Counted from the first letter of the stretch, positions 16,587 to 24,122 are shown. The stretch is 32,686 nucleotides of DNA from Oscillospiraceae bacterium (GCA_015063495.1 SVUB01000006.1:1-32686); one strand, 5' to 3'. Notes: generated by a model from the letters alone, not told the origin. Numbers and translations are program-made.

Positions 16587-16624
16587 AAAAAAAGAGTCAG
16601 CCAACTTGGCTGACTCTTTTTTAT
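16587..16624. terminator. Bidirectional terminator between lysA and the RHH gene
   Basis: GAGTCAGCC (16594-16602) and GGCTGACTC (16608-16616) form a 9-bp stem with loop AACTT. An A-tract precedes it and a T-tract follows, so it serves both converging genes. Confidence 0.93.
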
Positions 16625-16809
16625 TTCTCTTCTTTCGGCGTATATTCAATGACGCCTTCTTTTGCCTCAAAGTCACGAATTGCACAGCGTATAAGATATA
16701 ATATCTCGCCGTTTGCAGAGCGTCCCTCATATTTTGAAATATAGTGAAGCTTGTAATGGAGCTCGGGGTCTATTTCGATTCCAAGATGTTTATTGTTTTT
16801 GTTTCTCAT
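16621..16809 (-). CDS. Small ribbon-helix-helix (Arc-like) DNA-binding protein
   Basis: A 62-residue protein with the Arc/MetJ ribbon-helix-helix pattern: strand HLGIEIDPELHYKL, then a helix ending in EGRSANGEILYLIRCAIRDFE, where GRSANGEI is the typical turn and second-helix start. Such dimers insert a beta ribbon in the DNA major groove. The start ATG 16809 is chosen because GAGGTG lies just upstream; the track's GTG at 16815 overlaps that site. It is divergent from the SLOG gene, and two AGTATACT palindromes lie in the gap, so it is probably an autoregulator and regulator of its neighbour (inference). It could also be an antitoxin-like protein, but no toxin is recognised. Confidence 0.82.
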   Translation of the reverse strand: MRNKNNKHLGIEIDPELHYKLHYISKYEGRSANGEILYLIRCAIRDFEAKEGVIEYTPKEEK

Positions 16810-16837
16810 AGTCACCTCAAAAAAATCTTAATTTAAG

Positions 16838-16866
16838 TTTATTTTAAGATAATTTTGTGTTATAAT
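16838..16866 (+). promoter_or_regulatory. Extended -10 promoter of the SLOG gene
   Basis: TGTTATAAT (16858-16866) is a perfect -10 box with the TGn extension. The -35 region TTTATT is weak, which fits an extended -10 promoter. The start would be near 16873, right at the first AGTATACT palindrome. Confidence 0.65.
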
Positions 16867-16873
16867 GTTGTAA
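16846..16873 (-). promoter_or_regulatory. Possible promoter of the RHH gene
   Basis: On the minus strand TTACAA (complement of 16868-16873) and TATCTT (complement of 16846-16851) are 16 bp apart. The match is moderate. It overlaps the plus-strand promoter and would put the AGTATACT sites at and above its -35 box. Confidence 0.35.
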
Positions 16874-16895
16874 GTATACTTGATTTAAGTATACT
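16873..16895. promoter_or_regulatory. Doubled palindromic operator AGTATACT
   Basis: AGTATACT occurs at 16873-16880 and again at 16888-16895, 15 bp centre to centre. Each copy is itself a perfect 8-bp palindrome, and the pair with flanks (AGTATACTT / AAGTATACT) is also a 9-bp inverted repeat about GATTT. It lies just after the SLOG -10 box, a good place for a repressor. Paired sites of this kind suit RHH proteins, which bind as adjacent dimers. Confidence 0.65.
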
Positions 16896-16912
16896 AAATT
16901 TTGGAGGTGACC

Positions 16913-17245
16913 ATGAAGATAGCTGTAATTGGATCAAGAACGATAAATATCGATCTGGAAAACTATTTGCCGCAGGGATGTACGGAGATAGTTTCGGGCG
17001 GTGCCAAAGGTGTGGATATGTCCGCAGGTGAATACGCGAAAAGGAATGGGATCAAAATAACCGAGTTTTTGCCGCAATATGAGCGGTACGGCAGAGGAGC
17101 TCCTATTGTTAGAAACAAGCAGATAGTAGAATATGCCGACGTTGTCTATGCTTTTTGGGATGGAAAGTCAAAAGGAACGAAATTCGTGATAGACTACTGC
17201 AAAAAAACGGATAAAAAATGTATTGTTATATTGATAGAAAAGTAA
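16913..17245 (+). CDS. SLOG-superfamily protein (YspA/DUF2493-like nucleotide or ligand sensor)
   Basis: A 110-residue single-domain Rossmann-like protein. It opens with MKIAVIGSRTI, has the glycine signature SGGAKGVDMSAGEYAK, and RNKQIVEYADVVYAFWDGKSKGTK, the pattern of the SLOG fold shared by DprA, TIR-associated and YpsA/YspA-like proteins. SLOG domains bind nucleotides or NAD-derived ligands, and several act in defence or stress systems; this member's ligand is unknown. The start is ATG 16913 with GGAGGTGACC upstream, not the TTG at 16901. It faces away from the RHH gene and is alone before its terminator. The doubled operator sits in its leader. Confidence 0.75.
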   Translation: MKIAVIGSRTINIDLENYLPQGCTEIVSGGAKGVDMSAGEYAKRNGIKITEFLPQYERYGRGAPIVRNKQIVEYADVVYAFWDGKSKGTKFVIDYCKKTDKKCIVILIEK

Positions 17246-17279
17246 AAAAAGTGTCTCACATAAGTGAGACACTTTTTTA
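17243..17279. terminator. Bidirectional terminator between SLOG gene and CofE-like gene
   Basis: GTGTCTCAC (17251-17259) and GTGAGACAC (17264-17272) form a perfect 9-bp stem with loop ATAA, flanked by AAAAAAA and TTTTTT. Confidence 0.93.
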
Positions 17280-18479
17280 TTAGTTAGTGTAGTTATCGAA
17301 ATAACCCTGAACGAGGACTACGGGAGTACCCTTATCGCCCGAACCGCTTGTCAGGTCGCAAAGCGAGCCGATAAGGTCGGTGAGCTGACGGGGTGTTGTA
17401 CCCTGGGAAGCCATGTTTCCAACAAGGTTTCCGTCCTTTTCCTTTATGCTCTTTGAGATAGCCTCACGGAGAGCATTGCCGCTAAGGTCCTTAAAATCAT
17501 TATCGGCGAGGTACTTGAGCTTAAGCTCATTCGGAGTACCGATAAGACCGTCGGTAAATGCAGGGGATACAACGGGGTCTGCAAGCTCCCAGATCTTACC
17601 CTGAGGATCCTTGAATGCACCGTCACCGTATACCATTACCTCAACGTGCTTTCCGGTAGCCTTAAATACTCTGTGCTGAATGTCAAGTACGAGATCCTTA
17701 CACTCACGGGGGAAGAGCTTTATCTTGTCTTCAGTCGACTTATTCGAGCCGAGAAGACCGTATTTTTCATTGCAGCCGCTTCCGTTTACGGGTGCGTTGA
17801 GTATATCGTCAAGACCGCAAACGACCTTTGCACCGGCTGCCTTCAAAATTCTCTTTGTGCGTGCACGGGTGTGGATATCGCAGTTGATTATGCAGTCGGT
17901 GTAATCAAGAATGGTCTTTGCCTGATTTGCGAAGACTATCTCAACTTCTGCGCCGCATTCCTTGACTAGATCGCCGTAATATTCTACGTAGTCAACACCG
18001 GTAAATTCGTGCTTATTTTCGCCGAAAAGCTCACGGTAACGCTCAAGAGAGAGCACGTCGCTATAGGGATTGACGCCTGCGGCATCAATCTTATCAAGGC
18101 TTACAAGCTCGTTTCCGACTTCATCCGAGGGGTAGCTGAGCATAAGTACTATCTTTTTAGCTCCCTTTGCAATACCGCGAAGACATATAGCGAAACGGTT
18201 ACGGGAGAGTATCGGGAAGATAACGCCCACAGTTCCTCCGCCGAGCTTTGCCTTAACGTCTGCGGCAATATCGTCCACGCTTGCGTAGTTGCCCTGCGCT
18301 CTTGCAACGATAGATTCGGTTATAGAGATAACGTCACGGTCTCGAAGCTCAAAGCCTTCGCATTCAGCCGCTTCAAGGACGCTCTCCGTTACGATGGCGG
18401 CAAGATCGTCGCCTTCACGGATGATAGGGCAACGAATACCTCTCGATACCGTGCCGACTCTGCGTTCTTTTGTTTCCAT
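17280..18479 (-). CDS. CofE-like protein (coenzyme F420-0:L-glutamate ligase family)
   Basis: A 399-residue soluble protein whose N-terminal half matches the F420_ligase (CofE) family: RGIRCPIIREGDDL, DRDVISITESIVARAQGNY, and later GSGCNEKYGLLGSN and VMVYGDGAFKDP. Archaeal CofE, about 250 residues, adds glutamates to F420-0. This protein is longer and ends in a conserved-looking NMASQGTTPRQLTDLIGSL segment. No other F420 gene is in the window and Clostridia are not generally F420 producers, so the true substrate is open. AGAAGGA lies 8 bp ahead of the ATG. It is the last of five same-strand genes, 61 bp after the GH130-like gene. Confidence 0.7.
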   Translation of the reverse strand: METKERRVGTVSRGIRCPIIREGDDLAAIVTESVLEAAECEGFELRDRDVISITESIVARAQGNYASVDDIAADVKAKLGGGTVGVIFPILSRNRFAICLRGIAKGAKKIVLMLSYPSDEVGNELVSLDKIDAAGVNPYSDVLSLERYRELFGENKHEFTGVDYVEYYGDLVKECGAEVEIVFANQAKTILDYTDCIINCDIHTRARTKRILKAAGAKVVCGLDDILNAPVNGSGCNEKYGLLGSNKSTEDKIKLFPRECKDLVLDIQHRVFKATGKHVEVMVYGDGAFKDPQGKIWELADPVVSPAFTDGLIGTPNELKLKYLADNDFKDLSGNALREAISKSIKEKDGNLVGNMASQGTTPRQLTDLIGSLCDLTSGSGDKGTPVVLVQGYFDNYTN

Positions 18480-18540
18480 TTAATATTCCTTCTTTCATGA
18501 TTAAAATACGACAAATATATTCTGCTCGAAAAGATGCTTT

Positions 18541-19275
18541 TTATGATATCTTTCCTTTTTTGCAGAGCTCTATGAGGTCGTTTATATTCGTTTCAGCAAA
18601 GCACTGAACGTAGTCAGCTCCGCCGTAGTAAAGCTTAGCCTTACCGCCTTCCTCGGGGATAAGAGCACCGGGGAATACTACGTTCGGAACCTGACCGATC
18701 ATCTCGTAGGGTTCCTTAACGTAAAGGATCGGGTCAGCACATCTGCCAATAACCTTTCGGGGATCGTTAAGGTCAAGAAGCATAACGTACTCGCCGTTTA
18801 TCTTTTCGGGGAAGAGAACAGCGTTTCTGTTCTGGTTGTGGAGCGGGAAGCTAACGTGCTCGATGGTCTTAAAATCCTTTGTTTTGCCGATAGCGATTCT
18901 GCAGTTGAAGTCACCGCCAACGCAGTATGTAATATAGTACTCTCCGTCAACGGGGTTGATTCTGGGGTCATACCAGGAACCGATGAAGTGTCCGGGATAG
19001 TTAAGAACAACTTCCTCATACTCTTCTCTGTCCTCTTCGGAATAAGAGAACTTTACAGGCTCGGGATCGGGAATGAAGTGTATACCGTCACGGCTTCTGG
19101 AAACCCAGATCTTCTGAGTCTTGTTAGGTTCCTCGAAACAGCTTGCCATAATGTACTCACCATCGGGTGTCTTAACAACGCCGGAGTTGTAGATAGCACA
19201 GCAGGGAGCGGGCATGTCATCGGGGGTCAGGATAGGGTTGTTTTCGTATCTCTTAATAACGTCAAATTTCCCCAT
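18541..19275 (-). CDS. GH130-like protein (beta-mannoside phosphorylase family), internally shortened
   Basis: GH130 enzymes phosphorolyse beta-1,4-mannosyl bonds. The start is ATG 19275 (MGKFDVIKRYENNPIL) with AGAGAGG upstream; the track's 19317 start has no such site. Family blocks are RYENNPIL, a WYDPRINPVDGEYYITY strand with the expected catalytic D103, NAVLFPEKINGEYVML and VPNVVFPGALI with KLYYGGAD at the end. It has 244 residues against a usual ~310-390. The run from EYVMLL goes straight into DLNDPRKVIGR, where relatives have about 75 further residues (roughly one propeller blade). The frame is intact across the join. It may be a variant enzyme, an inactive protein, or an assembly collapse. 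It follows the GH26 gene by 48 bp. Confidence 0.8.
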   Translation of the reverse strand: MGKFDVIKRYENNPILTPDDMPAPCCAIYNSGVVKTPDGEYIMASCFEEPNKTQKIWVSRSRDGIHFIPDPEPVKFSYSEEDREEYEEVVLNYPGHFIGSWYDPRINPVDGEYYITYCVGGDFNCRIAIGKTKDFKTIEHVSFPLHNQNRNAVLFPEKINGEYVMLLDLNDPRKVIGRCADPILYVKEPYEMIGQVPNVVFPGALIPEEGGKAKLYYGGADYVQCFAETNINDLIELCKKGKIS

Positions 19276-19323
19276 TTTGTTTACCTCTCTAAATTTATAT
19301 TTTTTTGGAGGGTTCAATTTAAT

Positions 19324-21369
19324 TTACTTGTTCCAGTATTCCATCATATCGGCTCTGGAATAAATTATGGGGTCTTCTATGAAGTCCTTTGCGTGTCCCA
19401 TACCTGCGATAGAAGCGTTTGACGTCCAGACGAGAATAAATGAAAGCTTCATATCGTTTTCTATCATCCATTTAAGGTCTGAGAGCATGGTAAGAGACGT
19501 ATAGTCGGATTCCTTCGGGCTGGGCCCTCCGAATTCTGTAATGGCAACAGGCTTTCCGAGAGACATAAGCGTGTCGTAGTCGCCGCCCCCGTTAAGCTCT
19601 CTGTTTCCGTTCGAATACCAGTCGCATCCGACGATATCAACGTACTTATCGCCGGGATAAGCGTAATCCGAATCTCTGCAGGCGGTCGAGTATACCCAAA
19701 CGGCACTGTCTACGCCGAGAGTCTTTGTAACGTAATCGTGGTAATATCTCCAAAGGCCTATCCATGTGTCTGCCTTAAGGTAATTGGAGTTCTGATTTAC
19801 GCACCACCAGAACCAGTTGCCGGTCATTTCGTGGAACGGTCTGAAGAGAACGGGTATGCCGTTATCGTTAAATGCTTTAAGAACCTTAAATACTATCTCA
19901 TTAGAAATAAGGAGGTTCTTATTAAGCTGTGTTCCTTCATTATAGAGTTGCTTGAATACCGCGTCTGTTCCTATATTTCCTCTGAATCCCGAGGTCGGGG
20001 ATAAGGGGTTATCTATATGAGCACATATTCCGATTATACCGCCTGCCATAACGTGATCGGCACTTTCGGAGACGATTTTTGAAATGTCGTAATCCGAGAG
20101 ACCAACGTCACCCATATTGTGTGGGTTGAGTCTTGAATACTGCCCGAGGTCAAATTCAACAAATGCAGGGGCAACGCCCTCTGTACTCTTTGATATCTTG
20201 TCAATAGACTGCTTTATGGCACAGCCGTTGCTTGTATTCTCGTAATTGAAAGCCTCTGTACCGAAGATTATCATATCGTCGTTTTCGTAGGCATCATTTA
20301 CAGCCTTTATGAGTTTTTCCTTGGTGTAGGGGACCTTGAAATCAACCTTGCCCGAGAATTTATCTCCGTTCTTAAGTGCGATTTTTGCGGAGGTGTCAAC
20401 GTCTGATTCATATCTCTTTGCCCCGAGAACCTTGAGAGCAAGGTGCTCTATTGCTTTCTCAAGGGACATAAAGCTGGCATCCACGTAAATATTTCCGTTT
20501 TCTACCCTTATGCTGTAATCGTCAACGTCAAGGGAACGTGCGCTGAGAACGATATAGTTACTGCCGGTGCTCATTCTCTCTTTATACTCGATCTTCTTGT
20601 GCCCATTCGAGGAGAGAAGAGTATTTGAAAGATGAATTGCAAGCTCTTCGGATAACACACTCGGAGAACGGTATGCCTCGTCTGCACTGTCAAAGCTGAC
20701 CTTGAAGTTTTCAATGCTTACGCCGTTTACCGTTATGTTTCCAAGGAAGAAATTGTCCGAGAACGTGTAGGTTTCTGCAAGAAGGAGCTTTTTGCTCTCT
20801 GCATCAATGAATTTTTCAAGGAAAAGGTCGATAGCTTTATCAAGAGCCTCGGAAGAACCGCCAAGGATGTATATCCTGTTATCCTCTGTGGATATCTCAT
20901 ACTGACTTGCGGAAAACTTCTCGGCTTTTCCTGTCTTCTCGCTTACTACTATTTCGTAGACTCCCTCTGTGGGCTCGTAATCAAAGTCGGTATCGATTTT
21001 GAGTCCTTCGTCGGTCTTATTAAGTATTCCTTTTCGGAGCTTACTGACTGCTTTTTTGAGAGAATCCCCTGCAATATCGGTGCGGAAGATTATATAGGAG
21101 GTAACGTCAGCTTCGGAGAGCACCTTCAGTTCAACCTTTGATCCGTCCTTGTCCGTAAAAGTTATTTTTCTGTCAGGAGCTGTAGGGATAGAAACTTCCT
21201 CGGTATCCGTTGTATCCGTTGGGATATCGGTTGTTTCTTCCGGAACGAAAGAGCTTTCCTCGGGCACTGTAGAGTCCGTAGTTTCTGTGACGTTTGCTCC
21301 ACCGCCAAGACATGACACAAGAAGCAGAGAAAAGAGCAACGTCAGAACGATTATAAATATTTTTTTCAT
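19324..21369 (-). CDS. GH26 beta-mannanase-like lipoprotein
   Basis: A 681-residue secreted lipoprotein. The signal peptide ends in lipobox LVSC (lipidation at C20), followed by an acidic Thr/Ser linker to about residue 65. Two similar alpha/beta domains follow at about 70-200 and 215-335, each with a strand pair (YEISTEDNRIYILGG and YSIRVENGNIYVDAS) and a helix like EALDKAIDLFLEKF. The GH26 barrel fills about 350-680, with acid/base E514 in RPFHEMTGNWFWW and nucleophile E612 in VAITEFGG. GH26 members are mostly endo-beta-1,4-mannanases. The GH130-like gene next to it supports mannan or mannooligosaccharide use. AAAGGA lies ahead of the ATG. Confidence 0.88.
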   Translation of the reverse strand: MKKIFIIVLTLLFSLLLVSCLGGGANVTETTDSTVPEESSFVPEETTDIPTDTTDTEEVSIPTAPDRKITFTDKDGSKVELKVLSEADVTSYIIFRTDIAGDSLKKAVSKLRKGILNKTDEGLKIDTDFDYEPTEGVYEIVVSEKTGKAEKFSASQYEISTEDNRIYILGGSSEALDKAIDLFLEKFIDAESKKLLLAETYTFSDNFFLGNITVNGVSIENFKVSFDSADEAYRSPSVLSEELAIHLSNTLLSSNGHKKIEYKERMSTGSNYIVLSARSLDVDDYSIRVENGNIYVDASFMSLEKAIEHLALKVLGAKRYESDVDTSAKIALKNGDKFSGKVDFKVPYTKEKLIKAVNDAYENDDMIIFGTEAFNYENTSNGCAIKQSIDKISKSTEGVAPAFVEFDLGQYSRLNPHNMGDVGLSDYDISKIVSESADHVMAGGIIGICAHIDNPLSPTSGFRGNIGTDAVFKQLYNEGTQLNKNLLISNEIVFKVLKAFNDNGIPVLFRPFHEMTGNWFWWCVNQNSNYLKADTWIGLWRYYHDYVTKTLGVDSAVWVYSTACRDSDYAYPGDKYVDIVGCDWYSNGNRELNGGGDYDTLMSLGKPVAITEFGGPSPKESDYTSLTMLSDLKWMIENDMKLSFILVWTSNASIAGMGHAKDFIEDPIIYSRADMMEYWNK

Positions 21370-21402
21370 ACTTTTTCCTTTTCGGGGGATGTTATGGAAA
21401 TA

Positions 21403-22404
21403 TTATTCCCACTCGATAGTTCCTATCGGCTTCGGAGTAAGGTCGAGAAGAACACGGTTGATGCCGTCCACCTCGTGAGTAATTCTGTCGGTTATCTTAT
21501 GAAGAATAGCGTAAGGAATTTCCTCAATAGTCGCAGTCATAGCGTCCTTTGTGTTGACCGCACGTATAATTGCAGGCCAGCCCTCATAGCGGCTCTCGTC
21601 CTTAACACCCACGCTCTTTATATCGGGAACTGCAATAAAGTACTGCCAAACCTTTTCTGCAAGACCGCACTTATCAAATTCCTCACGGAGAATTGCGTCA
21701 GCCTCACGCAGAGCATGAAGTCTGTCTCTGGTAATAGCGCCAAGGCATCTTACGCCAAGTCCGGGGCCGGGGAACGGCTGACGGTAGACCATAGCGTGGG
21801 GAAGACCGAGTGCCTCGCCTACAACTCTTACCTCGTCCTTAAAGAGAAGCTTTATAGGCTCAACAAGCTCGAACTTGAGGTCCTCGGGAAGACCACCCAC
21901 GTTGTGGTGGCTCTTTACGGCCTTCTTGCCCTCTGCAGCCTTAATGCTCTCGAGAATGTCGGGATAGATAGTTCCCTGTGCAAGGAATTTCACACCTTCA
22001 AGCTTTCTCGCTTCGTCAGCAAAGACGTTTATAAATTCCGCACCGATTATCTTTCTCTTCTTCTCCGGCTCACTTACGCCTGCGAGAAGGTCAAGAAAGC
22101 GGTCGGTAGCGTCAACGTATATAAGATTTGCGTCGAGCTCCTCGCCGAATATCTTAATTACGTTTTCGGACTCATCCTTGCGCATAAGACCGTGATTAAC
22201 GTGCACGCAAACGAGCTGGCGTCCGATCGCCTTTATAAGAAGCGCGGCGACCACGCTTGAGTCAACTCCGCCCGAAAGTGCGAGAAGAACTTTTTTATCT
22301 CCTACCTGTGCTCTGACTGCCGCAACCTGTTCTTCGATGAAGGCTTCGGCAAGTGCTTTCGTTGTGATTCTTTCCATAGAATCGGGACGCATATTGGAAC
22401 TCAT
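21403..22404 (-). CDS. guaA: GMP synthase ATP-pyrophosphatase subunit, no amidotransferase domain
   Basis: Converts XMP to GMP through an adenylyl intermediate. The PP-loop LALSGGVDSSVVA (41-53) and the dimerisation domain with RQPFPGPGLGVRCLG and the C-terminal PPGTIEWE-type end (here KPIGTIEWE) are present. The protein is only 333 residues: the ~190-residue N-terminal glutamine amidotransferase of normal bacterial GuaA is absent. AAGGAG lies 8 bp before the ATG, and guaB ends 27 bp upstream, so no room exists for a lost domain. It thus resembles the archaeal GuaAb subunit and would need a separate glutaminase (not in the window) or free ammonia. Confidence 0.92.
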   Translation of the reverse strand: MSSNMRPDSMERITTKALAEAFIEEQVAAVRAQVGDKKVLLALSGGVDSSVVAALLIKAIGRQLVCVHVNHGLMRKDESENVIKIFGEELDANLIYVDATDRFLDLLAGVSEPEKKRKIIGAEFINVFADEARKLEGVKFLAQGTIYPDILESIKAAEGKKAVKSHHNVGGLPEDLKFELVEPIKLLFKDEVRVVGEALGLPHAMVYRQPFPGPGLGVRCLGAITRDRLHALREADAILREEFDKCGLAEKVWQYFIAVPDIKSVGVKDESRYEGWPAIIRAVNTKDAMTATIEEIPYAILHKITDRITHEVDGINRVLLDLTPKPIGTIEWE

Positions 22405-22430
22405 ATAATCAACTCCTTAAAAATTAAGAA

Positions 22431-23936
22431 TTATTTTACTGTGTTGCTTTTTTCCTTCTGGATTACGTCGTGAGCGCCGCCCTCAATGATACTCGTTGCG
22501 GAAACGAGGGTAAGAACAGCCTTTTCCTGAAGCTCGGGGATAGTGAGCGCACCGCAGTTGCACATGGTGGATTTCACCTTTGCAAGAGACATAGCAACGT
22601 TGTCCTTAAGGCTGCCCGCATAGGGAACGTAAGAGTCGACGCCTTCCTCAAAGGAGAGCTTCTTATCTCCGCCAAGGTCGTATCTCTGCCAGTTTCTTGC
22701 TCTTGCGGAGCCCTCGCCCCAGTACTCTTTATAGTATATACCGCCTATGCTCACTTTATTTGAGGGGCTTTCGTCAAATCTTGCGAAGTATCTGCCGAGC
22801 ATTACGAAATCGGCGCCCATTGCAAGTGCGAGAGTGATATGGTGGTCGTAAACGATACCGCCGTCCGAGCAAACGGGAATATAGATGCCTGTTTCCTCAA
22901 AGTATCTGTCTCTTTCTGCGCAAACGTCGATAAGAGAGGTAGCCTGTCCACGGCCGATACCCTTAGTCTCTCTTGTGATACAGATAGAACCGCCGCCGAT
23001 ACCTACTTTTATAAAGTCAGCTCCGCATTCAGCAAGGAATCTAAATCCCTTTGCGTCAACGACGTTACCTGCACCGACCTTAACGCTGTCACCGTACTTT
23101 GCACGGATCCATTCGATCGTTCTCTTCTGCCACTCGGAGAATCCCTCGGAGGAGTCGATACAGAGAACGTCAGCACCTGCCTCAACGAGAGCGGGAACAC
23201 GCTCTGCGTAGTCACGGGTGTTGATACCTGCGCCTACTACGTAGCGCTTGTCTGCATCAAGGAGCTCGTTGGGGTTCTGCTTATGTGTATCGTAGTCCTT
23301 GCGGAATACCATATAAACGAGCTTTCCGTCCTCGCTTACAATAGGGAGGGAATTAAGCTTGTTATCCCAGATTATATCGTTTGCTTCCTTAAGTGTGGTG
23401 CCCTCTTTTGCAGTAATGAGCTTATCAAGAGGAGTCATAAAGTTACTAACCTTTTCATCGGGAGACATACGGCTGACGCGATAATCACGGCCTGTCACTA
23501 TACCAACGAGCTTGCCGTCAGCACGTCCGTTATCGGTAACCGCAACCGTTGAGTGACCTGTCTTTTCCTTGAGCGCAATTATATCGGCAAGAGTAGCATC
23601 GGGGGAAACATTGGAATCACTCACAACGAAGCCTGCCTTGTAATTTTTAGCTGTCTTTACCATAGCCGCCTCGTCCTCAATAGACTGTGAGCCGTATATA
23701 AAGGATACGCCGCCCTCGATAGCGAGAGCTACCGCAAGCTTATCTCCCGAAACAGACTGCATGATAGCAGAGACCATAGGAATATTCATTGTAATCTTAG
23801 GAGTTTCACCCTTCTTGAATTTAACAAGGGGAGTCTTCAGACTTACGTTTGCCGGAACGCACTCGCTTGAGGAGTACCCGGGGATAAGTAAGTATTCGTT
23901 AAAGGTATGGGAAGCGTCGTTTATAAAGGTTGCCAT
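22431..23936 (-). CDS. guaB: Inosine-5'-monophosphate dehydrogenase
   Basis: Oxidises IMP to XMP with NAD, the rate-limiting step to guanine nucleotides. The 501-residue barrel has a CBS-pair insert (about residues 110-230, [19 protein letters not shown] and [12 protein letters not shown]). The catalytic cysteine is C319 in [17 protein letters not shown], and VCSDGGI and MLGRYFA form the phosphate site. The mobile flap reads [19 protein letters not shown], differing from the usual YRGMGS type but keeping the catalytic Arg-Tyr pair. AAAAGGAG precedes the ATG. It heads the five-gene minus-strand run and supplies XMP to guaA downstream. Confidence 0.96.
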   Translation of the reverse strand: MATFINDASHTFNEYLLIPGYSSSECVPANVSLKTPLVKFKKGETPKITMNIPMVSAIMQSVSGDKLAVALAIEGGVSFIYGSQSIEDEAAMVKTAKNYKAGFVVSDSNVSPDATLADIIALKEKTGHSTVAVTDNGRADGKLVGIVTGRDYRVSRMSPDEKVSNFMTPLDKLITAKEGTTLKEANDIIWDNKLNSLPIVSEDGKLVYMVFRKDYDTHKQNPNELLDADKRYVVGAGINTRDYAERVPALVEAGADVLCIDSSEGFSEWQKRTIEWIRAKYGDSVKVGAGNVVDAKGFRFLAECGADFIKVGIGGGSICITRETKGIGRGQATSLIDVCAERDRYFEETGIYIPVCSDGGIVYDHHITLALAMGADFVMLGRYFARFDESPSNKVSIGGIYYKEYWGEGSARARNWQRYDLGGDKKLSFEEGVDSYVPYAGSLKDNVAMSLAKVKSTMCNCGALTIPELQEKAVLTLVSATSIIEGGAHDVIQKEKSNTVK

Positions 23937-23967
23937 AATATATCTCCTTTTGACTTTTTTACATATT

Positions 23968-23996
23968 ATTATACACTTTTTTATAAGATTTTTAAA
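23968..23996 (-). promoter_or_regulatory. Probable promoter of guaB
   Basis: On the minus strand TATAAT (complement of 23968-23973) is perfect, with TTTAAA (23991-23996) 17 bp upstream as a 4 of 6 -35 box. The leader would be only about 25 nt, leaving no space for a purine riboswitch. The rest of the gap to 24090 is plain AT-rich sequence. Confidence 0.65.
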
Positions 23997-24090
23997 GGGG
24001 TATTTTATAATTTTTTTATAGTTATAAAAAAATTTACATTATTACCGATGCAAAAACCTTTTCTGAGACATTTTTTGAGTAAAAACAAAC

Positions 24091-24122
24091 AAAAAAAGAA
24101 ACGCATCTGCGTTTCTTTTTTT
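24091..24122 (-). terminator. Terminator at the end of the zapA-to-mrdA operon
   Basis: GAAACGC (24098-24104) and GCGTTTC (24109-24115) with loop ATCT, flanked by a 7-nt A-tract and a 7-nt T-tract. Read on the minus strand it ends the mrdA transcript and isolates guaB. Confidence 0.92.

Noticed and set aside
16621-17245. Classical toxin-antitoxin operon
   Set aside because: The genes are divergent, not in tandem, and the SLOG protein does not match a known RelE, MazF, VapC or HicA type toxin. Kept only as a candidate module.
18838-19422. 194-residue plus-strand ORF
   Set aside because: Antisense to the GH130-like and GH26 genes; no start signal and no family motif.
21394-22260. 288-residue plus-strand ORF
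   Set aside because: Antisense shadow of guaA, which has all of its family motifs. The ORF shows no domain and its start has no Shine-Dalgarno site.
22839-23552. 237-residue plus-strand ORF
   Set aside because: Antisense to guaB, Cys/Ser/Val-rich with no recognisable fold.
23937-24090. Purine riboswitch ahead of guaB
   Set aside because: The predicted transcript start leaves a leader of about 25 nt, and no purine-aptamer core sequence was found.
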